NCBI RefSeq assembly: GCF_004210375.1
Contig: NC_134833.1
Location: forward strand, 143,646,127-143,710,126
Length of the DNA stretch: 64,000 bases
Direction: 5' to 3'
DNA from: Tachypleus tridentatus
Taxonomy: Eukaryota; Arthropoda; Merostomata; Xiphosura; Limulidae
Numbering within the stretch: the stretch's first letter is position 1; each line of letters starts with the position of its first letter. The position numbers and the translations under genes were made by a program. Below the pieces are notes generated by a model. It was not told the origin of the DNA. It worked only from the letters and a program-made list of their open reading frames with translations, and searched no databases. This document shows positions 39,901 through 54,900 of the stretch, one piece after another.

Positions 39901-42900
39901 GTATAACATGTCTCAGTCTCAACCCTTCAGTTCTTGGTCTCAGTGTTTTACAGGTTTTGAAAAGGAGATTATCTAAATTTAAAAGATTTAACAGCATTAG
40001 ACCAATCACCTACTCAAGAACATTAAGAGCTAAGTATTGGTAATGCAGCAGTTCATATGAGGTGCAATATAGCTACAAAGATGTACTAGCAAACCCCCTT
40101 GATAGTTGGTAATACATCTTTGATGTTTATAGCATCTCTGTTATTTTTGCATGCATCACCAATTACCATATTACCAGTATTCCAATCTCCAGTTATACCA
40201 CATGCTATTCAAAACTAACTGATATCATACACTGCATTAGGCATAGGCTTACTACAAGTCTGTGTGAACTTCATCTGGTACATCAAAGGTTGGCAGTTCT
40301 CCTTGATATTCAACATGTCTAGTAGACCTGCTGCTATACTGTTTCATTTCAGAGACCCTAAAGAATTTACAGATGCCAATACTGATTTCAGTTTTATTAA
40401 CTGACCCTTGTGAGTGTTTTTTTTAATTCATTCGTTTTTTGTGTTGCTTTTCATAGGAGTAGACATTAATACAAAGACTGTGAGGTTAATGTACAAAAGA
40501 TTTACAGTTAAGATATATCAATAAAGTTTGTTTGATGTATATGATTTTTATTCTTCTTGCTTTATTTTCCATTGTGTAATTTATTAGAAGGTCTCAGCTA
40601 CAACACTGAACAACATGCAGCTCATATTTTGAAATGCAAGATAAAATGTGTCCATGTCATGGAAATCAATGAACTTGTTTGTTTTTCAAACAGTGGTCCA
40701 TCTTCCCCATATAATGTTGATTACATGAATAGAAATAACACGTTGTTATTGATTTAGTATTTTTCTCAAGTACGTAACATAAGTCATCCCTGCTGTAGGT
40801 GACAACGGACGAAGCAGAAGAAGTTATTACAGAGCAGCCTGAAGTGAGTGAAATCCTAACCAACTTGACTGAAGATTTGCTTGGAGGGGACAGTGAAGTT
40901 GAAGGTGGAGAGGAAGATGAAGGAAATTTGGAGGAATGGTTAATAATAGAAGAAAAGTTCTTCTACTTAGAGCCCATACTGCGCCTGTTTGCTCTTCTAC
41001 ATTCCTTTGTAGCTTTCTGCATGCTGATTGCTTACTACCACTTAAAGGTGAGAATTTCATGGATCTTCCAACATTCTTGGTGTTTAAAGTTCTAAGTATC
41101 AAAGATTTTGTTTGATCTTATCCTGTCTGTTGTGCATCTCTGGTGGATAAAATGAATTCTTGACTGTGAAGTTGTTAAGTGGGAATTATTGTCATAAGGG
41201 AGATGTAAATAACACTTCACCCTGCTGTTTCCACCCAGTACCTACCAGTGTTCCATTTTTGGAACATCTTTTTATTATCTATCCCAGTTTATAATTGCTC
41301 TTACTTTTGTCTACTTTACATAACTAATTTTCAGTGAAATATTGCTGTGACTGTTTTAATAAACTATTTTCCTAAGTAAATCAGTTGTTTTGTCACAAAA
41401 CTTTTTCAGTTTTGGTAAAATATGAAGTGCATGGTCCATTGATATTGTTCTATTATCATGTTTGGGAGTTATTTCTTTATAGATTTATGAGCTCCTCAGT
41501 CTGAAGGCTTTTAATTGTAAAAGCCAAGTTTATGAACCTGTGGTGGGCACAGTACACTCATTGAATATAGCTTTCTACTTAACAATAAACAAATAAAATA
41601 TAAGTTTGTGAATCACTTCTCTAAAACCGTTATAATATACATTGTATTCTATACAAATAATATTACCTTCATTCTTCCTTGCACACTGGAGCAGTACATA
41701 AATTTTGATGTACCTATTTTGGAATATTTTACCTTTCATAAAGTATTCTTGCACCCTAGTTTTGGCATTTATTTTTGATTTTCAAGCTGTTGTATTTTAG
41801 TTTTGTGATCAATGGATTAATTGTTTGTTTTTGAATTTTGTGCAAAGCTATACGAGAACTATCTGCGCTAGCCGTCCCTAATTTAGCAGTGTAAGACTAG
41901 AGGGAAGGCAGCTAGTCATCACCATCCACCACCAACTCTTGGGCTACTCTTTTTACCAATGAATAGTTATAATTTCACATTATATCGCCTCCACAGTTGA
42001 AAGGGCGAGCAAGTTTGATGTAACAGGGATTCGAACCCATGACCCTCAGATTACAAGTCAAGTGCCTTAACTGCCTGGCAATGCCAGGTCAATAGATTAA
42101 TAATTTATCCATTTTTAAATCATGTGGTTCAACAAATCACTACAAAGTCAATACACACACAAAGAAATTAAGTGTTATCTTTGTCTTTTTGAAGTGTACT
42201 AAGAATATCAAGCTGTGACATTATTCATAGTGAACTGCCTTATTAGTATCACCACCATTTTAACTGACACAGAAAATTAACAAATTTTAACAATGACAGA
42301 TCTAACTCGATGAATAAATAACAGTGAAATAATGATCACTAAACAGAAAACAGTGTTAACTTTACAAGAAAACAAAAGTTAAGTAATTGTTATTTGGGAA
42401 CGTTATATCACTGCCTGTTGACTTTGCTGGAAAAACAAAAGTTACGTAGCTGTCATTTAGAGAGGTTATATCACTGTTTCTGTATTCTACAAGTCACTAA
42501 AGTTTGATTTCATCTGGGTGGCATACACGGTATGATAATGCTAAACACTAAGCAGTATTAGCATAAAAAGAGTCTTTTCTGCTAACTGTTACATTTTATT
42601 TGTCACTTGGAACATGCATATGGATTGTTTCTAAGATATTCATCCACCTTCCACTTTAAACCATAAGTCTTCCTGTGATTTCATTTTAAGCCTTCTTTTC
42701 ATGTGTGCTATAGTGTAATTTTTGGTATACTTTTATTGGTTATTTGAGCCCTTTTAGCTACTTTATAAGTGTTTAATATCTGTTATTCTGTCTTTGCCTT
42801 TTGAGGTTTGTGGTAGTCTGTATGTAATCTCAATCTACCCTTCTTCTGATCTTAAGTTTCTCTTTGTAGCTCTTACTAACATTAAATTATAAGTTGTATC

Positions 42901-45900
42901 TTCTCATTTTTTCTTAATTATTAGCTTCAGCTATTTGGTTCTTTTTTTCACTTCTGGTGGAAAATGATTGGTTTTTATCCTTATTTTTATGCTATTGTTA
43001 AAGCTTTAGCCTTTTTTTTATGTTACTCTAGTCCATGGTGGGAGGATTGTCCCTGAATTCAGTGGGTTATTGAAGTGTTGAAGGTGTAACATTTTCTGGA
43101 AGGGTAGCCATTTTTGAACATTTGTTTTTAGTTTTCTAGCACTTAGATGGTTTTCATGGTTGCAGATTCCACCATGAGTATGATAAATTCATTTCTCTTG
43201 TGCAATTATTTGACAATGACTAGTTTTCTTCAGTTTTTTTTAGTGATTTCTTCGATAAGAAATTATAATGAAAATTTCCCTGCATGGTTTATATGGTTCA
43301 AAGTATATTAATAATATAATTAGTAATGTAATGGTATAAAACAAAAGTGTGTGGTAATATTAAAGTTTTAAACTAAAAGAGCACACATACTGTATAAGGT
43401 GCCCCTGGCCATCTTTAAACGAGAGAAGGAGCTGGCAAGAAGTGTGGAATTTGATGGACTGTTCATATCAGAAGAACCAGCAGAGGATGACATCCGAAGT
43501 CACTGGGACAAGCTTGTGATAAGTACAAGGTTAGGATGAGTGAAAATGATATGTAAACATACATGTTTTTGTATGGATAATTAATATAAATTATTGTGCT
43601 TAAACTGCAAGGTAGAATATATTGAGAAAATGTTTTATTCGTCCATTGTTTATCTGTAGTTATTCTAATGGAATATTTGGATTGTTACTGAAAAATTGTT
43701 TCTTTATATTGGATGATACTCCCATATCTATTGTGCTAGGTGTGACCCAATGAAGTGTCTTAATAACAATAAAAGCTTTAGCAAAATCATAAGATATTCT
43801 GAATCATGTTTAATTTTTAATTTTCAAGCAGTATAGTTTAACACTTATTTTTTTCTTTCCTTTTTGCATTTTGAGCTTTTGGACTAAATTAACTCTAATA
43901 TTTCTTTTTTGCTTTTAGTTCATTTCCAGTGAACTACTGGGACAAGTTTGTAAAAAAGAGGGTACGTGTTTGTATATTTCTAGTAGGTTACATTTAGTAA
44001 TGGAGCCAGTCTGTTTATTTTTTCTAAGAAGGCACTACTAGAAAAGATATTAAATTGTTAGCATAGACTAAAATTGATATGTTTCTCTGCATTTAACTAG
44101 AATGTATATTAGTTCTTCATTTTATGATATATAGCAAGTGGTTAGTACACTTTAATCAAAACTTTTCTTATAAGTTAGAATTTTAAACTACTTCACTTAA
44201 GGAAGTTAAGTCTGTCATGGCCTGAGGGTTCTCGATTTGAACCCCATCAATGAATAGGCTCACACATTCAGATGTGTGGGCTTTATAATGTAATGGCCAA
44301 TCCCACAATTCACTAGTAAAGAGTAGCCCAAGAAGTGGCAGTGGATGGTGTTAACTACCTATCTTCCTTTTGGTCTATAACTTGAAAATTAAGATGGCTA
44401 GCACAAGTTGCTTTTGAGTGCCTTAGCACAAACTTCAACAAACGTTTTTTATTGTACTTTGAACTTTAGTCTGTGAAATTGTTCACTGTCTGAAATGTTG
44501 TTTTCTCCTTTCAACATGAACAGGTTAGGGAAAAGTACAGTGAAACATATGATTATGATGCCATCAGTAATCTCCTGGGAATTGATAAAGGTGCATCTTT
44601 TACTCAAGATAAGGGATTGGGTGGATACTTCAGTTTGTAAGTTTCTTTTATTCTGGAAATCTTCAGCTGTTGTATTTTATTTGAAACAGTATTATAACCA
44701 ATAACTGTTCTACATTATTCTGTATATTTTAATATTTTATATTGCCAAACATCATTGAATATAAGTGCTTACTTAGACATAGGCTGTAGGAACACTGCTC
44801 AAGTAGCACAAGAGGGTTTGATAGTTGTATAATAATTTTCAGTTTAAAAAAAAGTTTTTAAATCTCTATTATGAGATTGGTAGAATCAACTGAAGATCTA
44901 TAATCAGTTACTAACTGATGAATTAAAGTAGTAGCATCAACTAATTGACATTAAATCTCTTCTGTTACAATAATTTTAAGCTTTTCAGTTATTCAGTCAG
45001 AAATGACTTATGGAAAGAAATTTAAAAGCTTTTACTGTATCTTAAGCAAAGCATTAATCCTAGAACCTGCAATGGGGTCCATATCAGCAGTTTAAACAGT
45101 TTTTTTTTAAATCATGCATCAAAGTACTTATGAATCCTGTAATGACATAAAGAGTCACACATGAAAATTTAAGCAGTTAATTTCACTAATTACTATTAGG
45201 GGTCATTTATATGTTTCATTTATGAGATGAGTGATTTTACACAGTGTAAAGTCTTTACAGTGAGTCTAAAAAGAAAGAAAATAAAATGATTCAAGATGGT
45301 CTAATATGTAGTCTTCACTGGTAGTGAATACTATAGAAACAAGCCAGTAATTTGTGGGTTCATTGTCTGGTACTTATTTATTATTACCTAGCTGTTTATT
45401 ACTGGACAATCCCCCAGTGGGTCCAACAGTAAGGTTTTGAACTTACAGTGCTAAAGTTCAAGGCTTGAATTCTCATTGTGGAAAGAATACAAATAGCTCA
45501 TTTTCTAGCTTTGTGTTTAAAACAACAAAATTACTGAACAAATGCACTTTATATCAAACAAGACATCTAAACTGCAAATTAGAGAGTTACCAAAACATTT
45601 AGCTGTAAAAAGAGTTTATATATATATACACAAATTAAATTAACAATGTTCAAGGTTTGCATGTTTAAAATAGAAAATAAAATATATTATAAAGTAATAA
45701 TATTCTTCCTCTCTATAATAGTTTCTTGTTTCTGTTACTTTCAGTATCACTGATGTTGACTGGAAATATCAGATATGGAAATCTGGGGTTACTATTACTG
45801 ATAATGTAAGTCATTTCTCTTAGGAGTTACATCTAATTATTATAGTTTGAATTTATTAATTACTTTTACAGTGAAGTTACAATTAGATGATGTTTTCTTC

Positions 45901-48900
45901 CCTCAATTAATAGTAGTACAAGCATCTAATGCTTGTCTTCTGAGTAAGATCATTTGAGTCTTTCACAATGATGAGAAACCCACTTGAAGTGAAAATGTAT
46001 TTTAAAGATAGCTTTTATGGTATTAAAACTTCAATAAAAATAAAGTACAGACAACATTTCAACCTTCTTAGGTCATCTTCAGGTTAACAAAGAGCCTTCT
46101 GTAAGCAACAGTGTTCGAAAGAGTCTTTCTGATTCAATACAATAACACATAATATGAGTACAATACATGTTTTATAACCTGGATTGTTACATAGCCTCTA
46201 ACAATAGCAGTCAAAATTGTCATATTAAAATTAATCATATTTTCACTAGTAATTAATTTGGCTTCATTGTGCAAGGTTTTCATTGACTTTGGTATCTTTA
46301 GGTATTGTTTTAAAATTATTTCATTGTTATAATGGTATGAACAAAAGTTTTGAAGCATTGTTATTCTTCACTTGTTTTGAGTATTAGAACTGTAATGTTG
46401 TAATATATTCTATAGTTGAAGAATTATTTATAATTATCTATTAAAAATAATAACATGTCTAATCCATCTAATGATAATTAATTAATTTATTTCTTCAATA
46501 ACGTTTCCTACATGCTACATTTAATTTTAGGCCTAACTTCATATAAATTTCTTTATTATTAACTGCAAGATATAAACCTAAATTAATTAGCTTTGACAGA
46601 TAAAATACGTAACTTACCAAGTAACTGAATATCAGAATAAATATTACAACTCCTGCTACTAATACTGAATAACTCTTCTGACACTGAAGTAACTAAATGG
46701 CACTAAACTGACTCATTTATGTTGGACTCTTGTTTCTGTGTAACTCAGGAAACTTATCTTTACTCAACTTTCTGGATCTTGATGTCATCACAGTGATGAG
46801 CTCTATCAACAGTCGTTTAAATTAAGACATCAAAAATATAGCTTACAGCAAAGTGTTTATTAAAAAATTGCTTTGAAAAAATTCTGTACTTATATAATTA
46901 TGTTGCTGCCATCTAAGCACTAAATGCTCTCTAATATACTTCATTTAAGCTTTCATTTTTTTCTTTTTTTCCAGTCTTTCCTTTACAATCTGTGGTATTT
47001 TGTTTTCTCTGTGATGGGTAACTTTAACTACTTCTTTTTTGCTGCGCATCTCTTGGATGTGGCCGTGGGTTTTAAAACTCTTCGTACCATCTTACAGTCC
47101 GTAACACACAATGGAAAGCAGGTGATGTGTGATAAAAGGCATCGAAAGTGTTTATGATTTTAAAAAATATTTTATGGTATAATATTGACAATATGATAAT
47201 AGATACCTGTGTACTTGAAGTTCTGTACTTTGTGTTGATGTTTTTGGTAACAAAAATGAATAGTTTTGGTTTTTAAGAATACAACCACAAACATCACTCT
47301 TTGAGACCTGGAAAAACTGTTGTTGGCCACACTTGCCTAAGTAAATGTTTCAAGAATACAGGTATTTATTTTCAATTATTGATTAGCTATAAAATGTAAT
47401 ACTGAAATTGTCAAAACTAAAAATGATAACTCACAATACTGGAATTTTAAAGTAAAAAAATGTTAATATATTTTGAAAGATATCAAAGTAACTAAACAAA
47501 AATAAAAGATTATAATAATCATCAAATTTCTGATATTTTTAAAGAATAAATTGGAATTATTTATAATCTAAAGGGTATCATAATTGTGAAAAATTCAATG
47601 ACACTGAAAGAAATATAAAATTTAAAAGATTCTGAGCGATGATATCAAACACATTACATGTGCATCTGTCTGGCTTTATTGTATTTTACTGTTTTCTCCA
47701 GCTGGTGCTGACAGTGATGCTCCTAACAATCATTGTGTATATCTACACTGTAATAGCTTTTAACTTCTTCCGCAAGTTCTATGTTCAAGAAGAGGAAGAT
47801 CAAGTCGACCAGAAGTGTCACAACATGCTCACTGTAAGTACAGGCTTTCCTCATACAATAATAAACTTTAACATGCTCACTGTAAGTACAGACTTTCCTC
47901 ATACAACCACTGCTTTTAATGGTCTAAAATAATGTCACTACAACATCAGCTCAAGAAAAACAAAACAATGTGTTAAACTGTAACATACTTGGAATAAACT
48001 TTAACATGCTCACTGTAATGTGTTAAACTTTAACACTGTAACTTTACTCGAATAAACTTTAACATGCTCACTGTAAGTACAGACTTTACTCGTACAATAA
48101 TAAACTTTAACATGCTCACTGTAAGTACAGACTTTACTCATACAATAATAAACTTTAACATGCTCACTGTAAGTACAGACTTTACTCATACAATAATAAA
48201 CTTTAACATGCTCACTGTAAGTACAGACTTTACTCATACAATAATAAACTTTAACATGCTCACTGTAAGTACAGGCTTTCCTCATACAACCACTGCTTTT
48301 AATGGTCTAAAATGATATGTCACAACAACCAGAGCTCAACAAAAACAAAACAATGTATTAAAGTGTAACACACTTGGAATAAACTTTAGCAGTTACAAAG
48401 AACACAGTTAATAAACACATGGTCTGGCCAGGACTTGATACTAATGTTAATGAGCAATAGAGCATAGATATCAATATGAATTATTTTTTTGCAACTAAAG
48501 AAATCAGGAAAAAAAACAGGGTAAAAAAAACCTAATTAAAAAAACAATATTCCACAGTTGGCCTCTGGAATGTGTTACCTTCAGATGTTGTGGAGGCAAT
48601 ACATTTACTTGATTTTAAGAGAAAGATTGATAAATATATGAATGATAAGGGCTAGCTTTAAGATGTTTATTATTTTATTTTATTCATATTTTTTATATTT
48701 ATTTATTTGATAGTTTTAGTTTAGTTTAGAGGAAGGGACAGCAAAGATGGAACAGTAAGTCCCTAAAAATTATGTTATGCTAAACTAATCCTTCTATACT
48801 AACAACAGTATGAAGTGACAAACAGTTAACAATTACCTAAAATAAATATGATCCCCTAGAAGGTAAGTCAGTATTTTAATGTAACTAAAACTGCATAGAT

Positions 48901-51900
48901 AAAGTAAATGATAGAAGGAATAATAAATGAACAATAACCAAAAAAAATAGAATTCTCTATCTTACATTCATATACCTGCTGTATTTAATAAAAAATAAAG
49001 TACAGTAATGTTGGAGGTGGTTGAACTGAAAAGCAACTGACATATTTTTGGCTATTTCTATTTCAGTGTTTTGTCTTCCATTTATACAAAGGTGTTCGTG
49101 CTGGTGGCGGTATCGGTATGTATGACTTTAATCTCATCTATTGTTCGTTTATTTAAGACTTTCTAATTTTAAAAATATAAACCATTGATTGTAGAATAAA
49201 GTTTATTTTCTAGAAACAAACTAGTAATCTTATATTTTTAATGGCCTTCCCAGTGGTACAGCAGTATGTCTGCAGACTTTCAATGTTAGAAACTGGGTTT
49301 CGATACCCGTGTTTGGCAGAGCACAGATAGCCCATTGTATTACTTTATGCTTAAATTCAAATAAATCAAACAAATATACTTAAACTGATTTTCTTTAATC
49401 AAAGTATAATCTGTGCTCTTAAAATCTAAGTACATTAATATTTCTCTGTTATTAATTGCTATCCTGATGAAGTTACTGTTCAAAACTCATTATAATTCTG
49501 AACTTGCACTACTGGACTATATGAATTTGTTTTCTGTTTTTAATTATGTTAATAACAAAGAATGTTTACCGTGTGTATGATTTCTTTGGTTATTTTACTT
49601 TTTTCAACCTTGCAGGTGATGAGATTGAACCACCAGATGGTGATGACTATGAAGTCTATAGAATTGTGTTTGACATCACATTCTTCTTTTTTGTCATTGT
49701 AATCCTGTTGGCCATCATCCAAGGTAATGGTTGCTTTATTTAAATAGTGTGTTAATAAATGCACTTGGAATTTGTTACAGAATGCCAGAACTTACTCCAT
49801 GAAATATTTTCTTATTATTTATCAACTACATGCAAGCTTATGTGTTTATTATCAGTTGGAAATAAGACAATGTTTCTTAAATTGTTTACATTTACTTTTT
49901 TCAAATAAAGGAACCATTCACTATTTTTCACATAATTTAATTTTTCAGTCTCTCTCTTTTACCTCAAATTTAAACCCAGCTGTGGGTTACGTTTTAATAG
50001 GAAGCATCTCTCTTCCCTGTAAAATTTAAAACCACTTGTGAGTTACACTTTAATAACAAGCATTTCTCTTAGCTCTGAAATTTATACCCAGTTGTGGGTT
50101 CCACTTTAGTAGCAAGCATCTCTCTTACCTCTAGATTGAAACCCAGTTATATGTTCCATTTTAGTAATACAGTATCAAACTTCTCAGTTTTTGCGTGTCA
50201 GTTTACATTTATTTTTTAAGTGGTATCTTTCATGTTTAAAGAATAAAACCAATTTTCCTTGTCATTCTCTTTAAAAGCTAAATCTTTATTAATCTGCAAA
50301 TGTAATTTTTATACTTATATTGAGTTCTGTGACTCTGTTTTGTTCTTTAGGTTTGATTATTGATGCCTTTGGAGAGTTGAGAGACCAGCTGCAAAGTGTA
50401 GTAGATGATATGGAGGTAATATCTTTAATTCTTCCAATCACCAACAGTATGACAGTTAATGTTATTAATGGATAAATGGTTAATATTGGACTAAGCATGT
50501 TAGAAATTACCATGGAGGAAAGGTTCCATGAATCATTAAAAATAAACATTTTTTATCTTAACTCCTATTAATGTGTTTATCCCTCTATTACATAATTAAA
50601 ACCGTTCTCCTAAAATACGTTCACACTTGTATCATTGAAGGACATTTGGAGAGCAACATACTTTTAATAACACATCAACAATTAAAGGTTCTTAAACAAA
50701 ATTAATAAAACTGAGCTTAAGAGGTCATAATGTGCTAAACTGTCTTCTTTTGTTGATTAATGACTTTTACTTTATTTTTTTTACTTTGATAATTTCTTTC
50801 TGAGCTGTTACAAAATGATAAAGCATTCTAATTTTTCCCCATTGTGGCCAGTATTTTCTAAAGTTTATCCTCATGATGATTTATGTGAATGACAGTTTTG
50901 TTTTAGATGTTTAAACAAACAACATGTACTTTTCTTCACATCCTGAAGATTATTGATTATTAGACCATTTACTATTAGATGATTGTACGTAGTAGCAACA
51001 ATGTACATATGTGTGTTTTCTAAATTAAAAATAATTTTGCTTTCAGTCCAACTGTTTCATCTGTGGCATTGGAAAGGACTATTTTGATAAAATACCACAT
51101 GGTTTTGACACCCATGTCCAAAAAGAACATAATCTTGCAAATTACATGTAAGTTTTAATTTCAGGTTAATCATTTAAGTTCAATTTAAATATTAACTCAT
51201 CAGGACTATGGTAATTATTTAACATTAATTTAAATATTAACTCCTCAGGACTATGGTAATTATTTAACATTAATTTAAATATTAACTCATCAGGACTATG
51301 GTAATTATTTAACATTAATTTAAATATTAACTCCTCAGGACTATGGTAATTATTTAACATTAATTTAAATATTAACTCATCAGGACTATGGTAATTATTT
51401 AACATTAATTTAAATATTAACTCGTCAGGACTATGGTAATTATTTAACATTAGAAGTACAATTCGTACCCATTGTTTTCAAACAGTAATTGTCAATAATA
51501 AAGTGCCTATCTTTATTGTAGTCACAAAATATTAACGTGGCTTTATAAGTTTAATCATTTTTGTGCACCTGTAAAGCAATTAGTCCAAAGCTAGTAATCA
51601 CTAGTTGTTGATTAGTACCAAGTCTGATTTGTTTAAAGTGGAACATGGTCTTTGTAGTATTAGATGTTGCTGACTGGTTACCTTCCTTCTATCAGCAGTT
51701 CAAAATTATGGGAGACTGTACAATAACCACAAAGTATTTAACTTTACTTTTTAATCAGTATATGCAGGCTGAAAATATCCCATAAGTACCGTAACTGTAA
51801 TTTAAAATTATCACATTTTCCTGAAGATTTAAGATAACTAAAAAATTTTTACTGGCATTAATTTCAGTTAACCATTAAATTGATGAGAAAATTTTGGTTT

Positions 51901-54900
51901 GTTTTAATAACTAAAACCCTATTAATATAGTTTAGAAAATCAAACACTGCATATCGTTTTTATGATATACCTTATTGTAATTTTCCGAAATAATAATTTA
52001 TATGTAAAAATAACATCAGTGGTTTCAGAAACCTGCATCCAACCATATTTAGTAATAAATTAATAGATACTTTTATGTTAAAAATTAGAGATTTTCAAGT
52101 ATTCAGTGTATATGGGAATTGAACAAAAAATGATGAAAACACCACCTTTTTATTATCTGTAAAAGGGAAAATATAGTCACATGGAAAGTTAATTATGTAT
52201 TAAATTATTCTATATCATTGAACTTCTTTATATGGAAATAGAACACTGAAGTTCTAAAAATGTTAAGCTAAAAAGATCTGTCAGATTTCCAAAGAAGTAT
52301 GATTGTAGGTTAAAGTCTAACTGGACTCTCAGTGACACTTAAAATAATAAATTTATACCAAGAAATGGTATAAAAAGGATCATGAACATAAATATCAAAA
52401 ATAAAACTGCATAAAAAAACGTCTAAAAACAAGTTAACAGATTGTATCCATTAACACAAGCAGTCAGGTGAAAAAATTACATCATTAAACACACGAACAG
52501 TAGCCTACAACAATTAATCTCTGGCAATACAACTCAAAAGAAATCTACAAGATGGGTCACTTTGTCATTTAAAACCTTCTGGTATCACAAATAAATGTAA
52601 AACTCCAGGTAAATGGTTTCAAGAACATAGAAAATGCAGTATGTTAAATGAATCATCTTTTACAGTTTTTCCATCAAAGGCATGTTTATATATGATTGAA
52701 ATCAAATGAACCTGGTAACCCTGAATGTCCTGTGTCATCAGTTAACCGTGATGGAAGTTCATTGATGACATGGGCATTTTTTTTGTTTTAATTGAATTTA
52801 TGGCCTACGATCTTACTGTAATGTTAAGAACAACAATTGGTTACTTTAACGTTATTACAGCTCAAACAGAGATGGTTTCTTTTGGAAAGGCAATGAACCA
52901 ACTCATACTGCTAAGGTTCTTAGTTTAGTTACCTAACCTGGCCATGTTCCCCAGACTTAAACATTATCAAACCTTTCTGATCAGTTCTTGAAACCAACTT
53001 TTAAAACAGAATTTCAACACCATTGACATTTCAACAGTTAGAAACTTTGGTCAATAAGTGATCAAAATATCATTTTCTGATACATAACACTTTGTATCAT
53101 CATTTTCTGATACACAACACTTTGTATCATCATTTTCTGATACATAACACTTTGTATCATCATTTTCTGATACATAACACTTTGTATCATCAATTCCACA
53201 TTGCGTTAATTCTGTATTTTCTGCTTGTGTTTGACCAATTTCATATTAAATGTAGAAACTGAAAGGTGTTTCTGTTATTCAGACCAACATCTATACGTGG
53301 TCGAGATACACAAACCTATAGATCAGGTTAGAAATGTAGCATTTGTTAGAATCTTCATTGATGTGACATTAAACCTATTTTAACAGTTCATTCTATTTAT
53401 TTTTTACAGGTTTTTCTTAATGCATCTGATCAATAAACCCGATACTGAATATACAGGTCAGGTATGTAATGTTTCATTGTTTAAACTGTGACATTTTTAA
53501 TAGGTTAAATACTGCAGGTCAGTGTAAGGTAGTTAAATTGTCTAAATTTAAATATGCCATTAAAAAACGATAAAAGTAGTTATTGTCATAACACCTTTAT
53601 AAAGTTGACATTTCTATTAATACAACAGCAGTGAGTGAAGTAAAGTGTGTAACTTTTTTTAGTTCATTAACAAGAGTTTAACAAACAAATTGTGAAGCTG
53701 AGTGCCCATGGTTCGGAATCCCATATGAGGAATCACACTATTCACTTTGGTGATGAGAACCTTGTAAAAGTGGCAGTCACTCTTCTGTACTGAATCTGTA
53801 AAATGGCACTGAGGCAATTATATCAGTGTAAATGAAATAATTACTTTAAAACATTACAGTTGAAACTGTTACTCATTCAAATAGTTACTTACGTGTACAT
53901 ATTTCCATATCGGTCAGTTGAACTAATGCTTGTTTATCCTGTTATATGGTAGTAAAATTATAACATAATGACCCAGTTTAATAATGTCTAAAATTTCCTA
54001 AACTCAAATTAAGTACATAAATGTGCAACATAATCAATAATATGTACCTATTATCTTTTTTTATTTACAATGAAATTAATGAAGTGGCTAGTGTTAGATG
54101 GTATAATTACACCTTTGAATAGCCATTGTTACACTTTTTTCTGGTGGCATGTGTAGTTTATGCTGAAATTGTGAATACTCCATCATATTGATAAAAACTG
54201 TGAAAAGAAAAAATAACTGAGATACAAATAGTGAATAGAGTTCACAAGGTTGTGAAAAAAAAAGGTCTTTTATGTTGGAGTTTGTTAAGAAGCCACTTAC
54301 CTAGTGGAAAACTGCACAGTTTCTAACCATTCTAAGGTCTTAAGTAACGAGTGAAATAACAACAAAGGAATTTAAGAAATTTTTGAATGAAAACTTTAAA
54401 GCAACTCAAAAAATTCAAACCTAGAAAACTGACGTTTTCTATTCTTATGCACTATATTTTGACAGTCATCACTTTCAAGTGGTACTTTCTACCTTAATAG
54501 TAGTCATTACAGGGCATAATTATATTCTGTAACAGTAGCTAAAGTCTAACTGTTCTAGATAAAAATGTGCACTGATTTGATCCATTGAATGTTGCGTGTG
54601 TTTGTAGTAAACATACTTCCAAACTTATATAATACAACTTAACATTGGAAAGTTAAATACATATTCTCTATTTACTAACTGGTACATCATCAGTAATATT
54701 GAACCCTACTGATGGTTGAATATTTTACTATATAACTATAGTGTATTGCAGTTAAATTTGATAATGACTTATGAAGTTCCAAACCAACAACCCCTTAGAT
54801 TTTTCTTAGCTGTATGTGAAAAGGTGGACGTTTTATTTATAATCTACTGGTCATTACAGGAGACGTACGTTTGGGAGTTATACCAGAAAAGATGCTGGGA

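Noticed and set aside
41828-42092. Possible tRNA gene
   Set aside because: The B box is perfect but no cloverleaf with an anticodon arm can be formed and the body matches other SINE copies; it is a SINE.
48010-48315. Open frames on both strands with 16-residue repeats
   Set aside because: They arise because the 48-bp DNA repeat is a multiple of three; they lie in a RyR intron and have no independent support as a gene.
51166-51450. 94-residue - strand frame with six 15-residue repeats
   Set aside because: Produced by the 45-bp minisatellite, within an intron; no splice or start context and no known relative.
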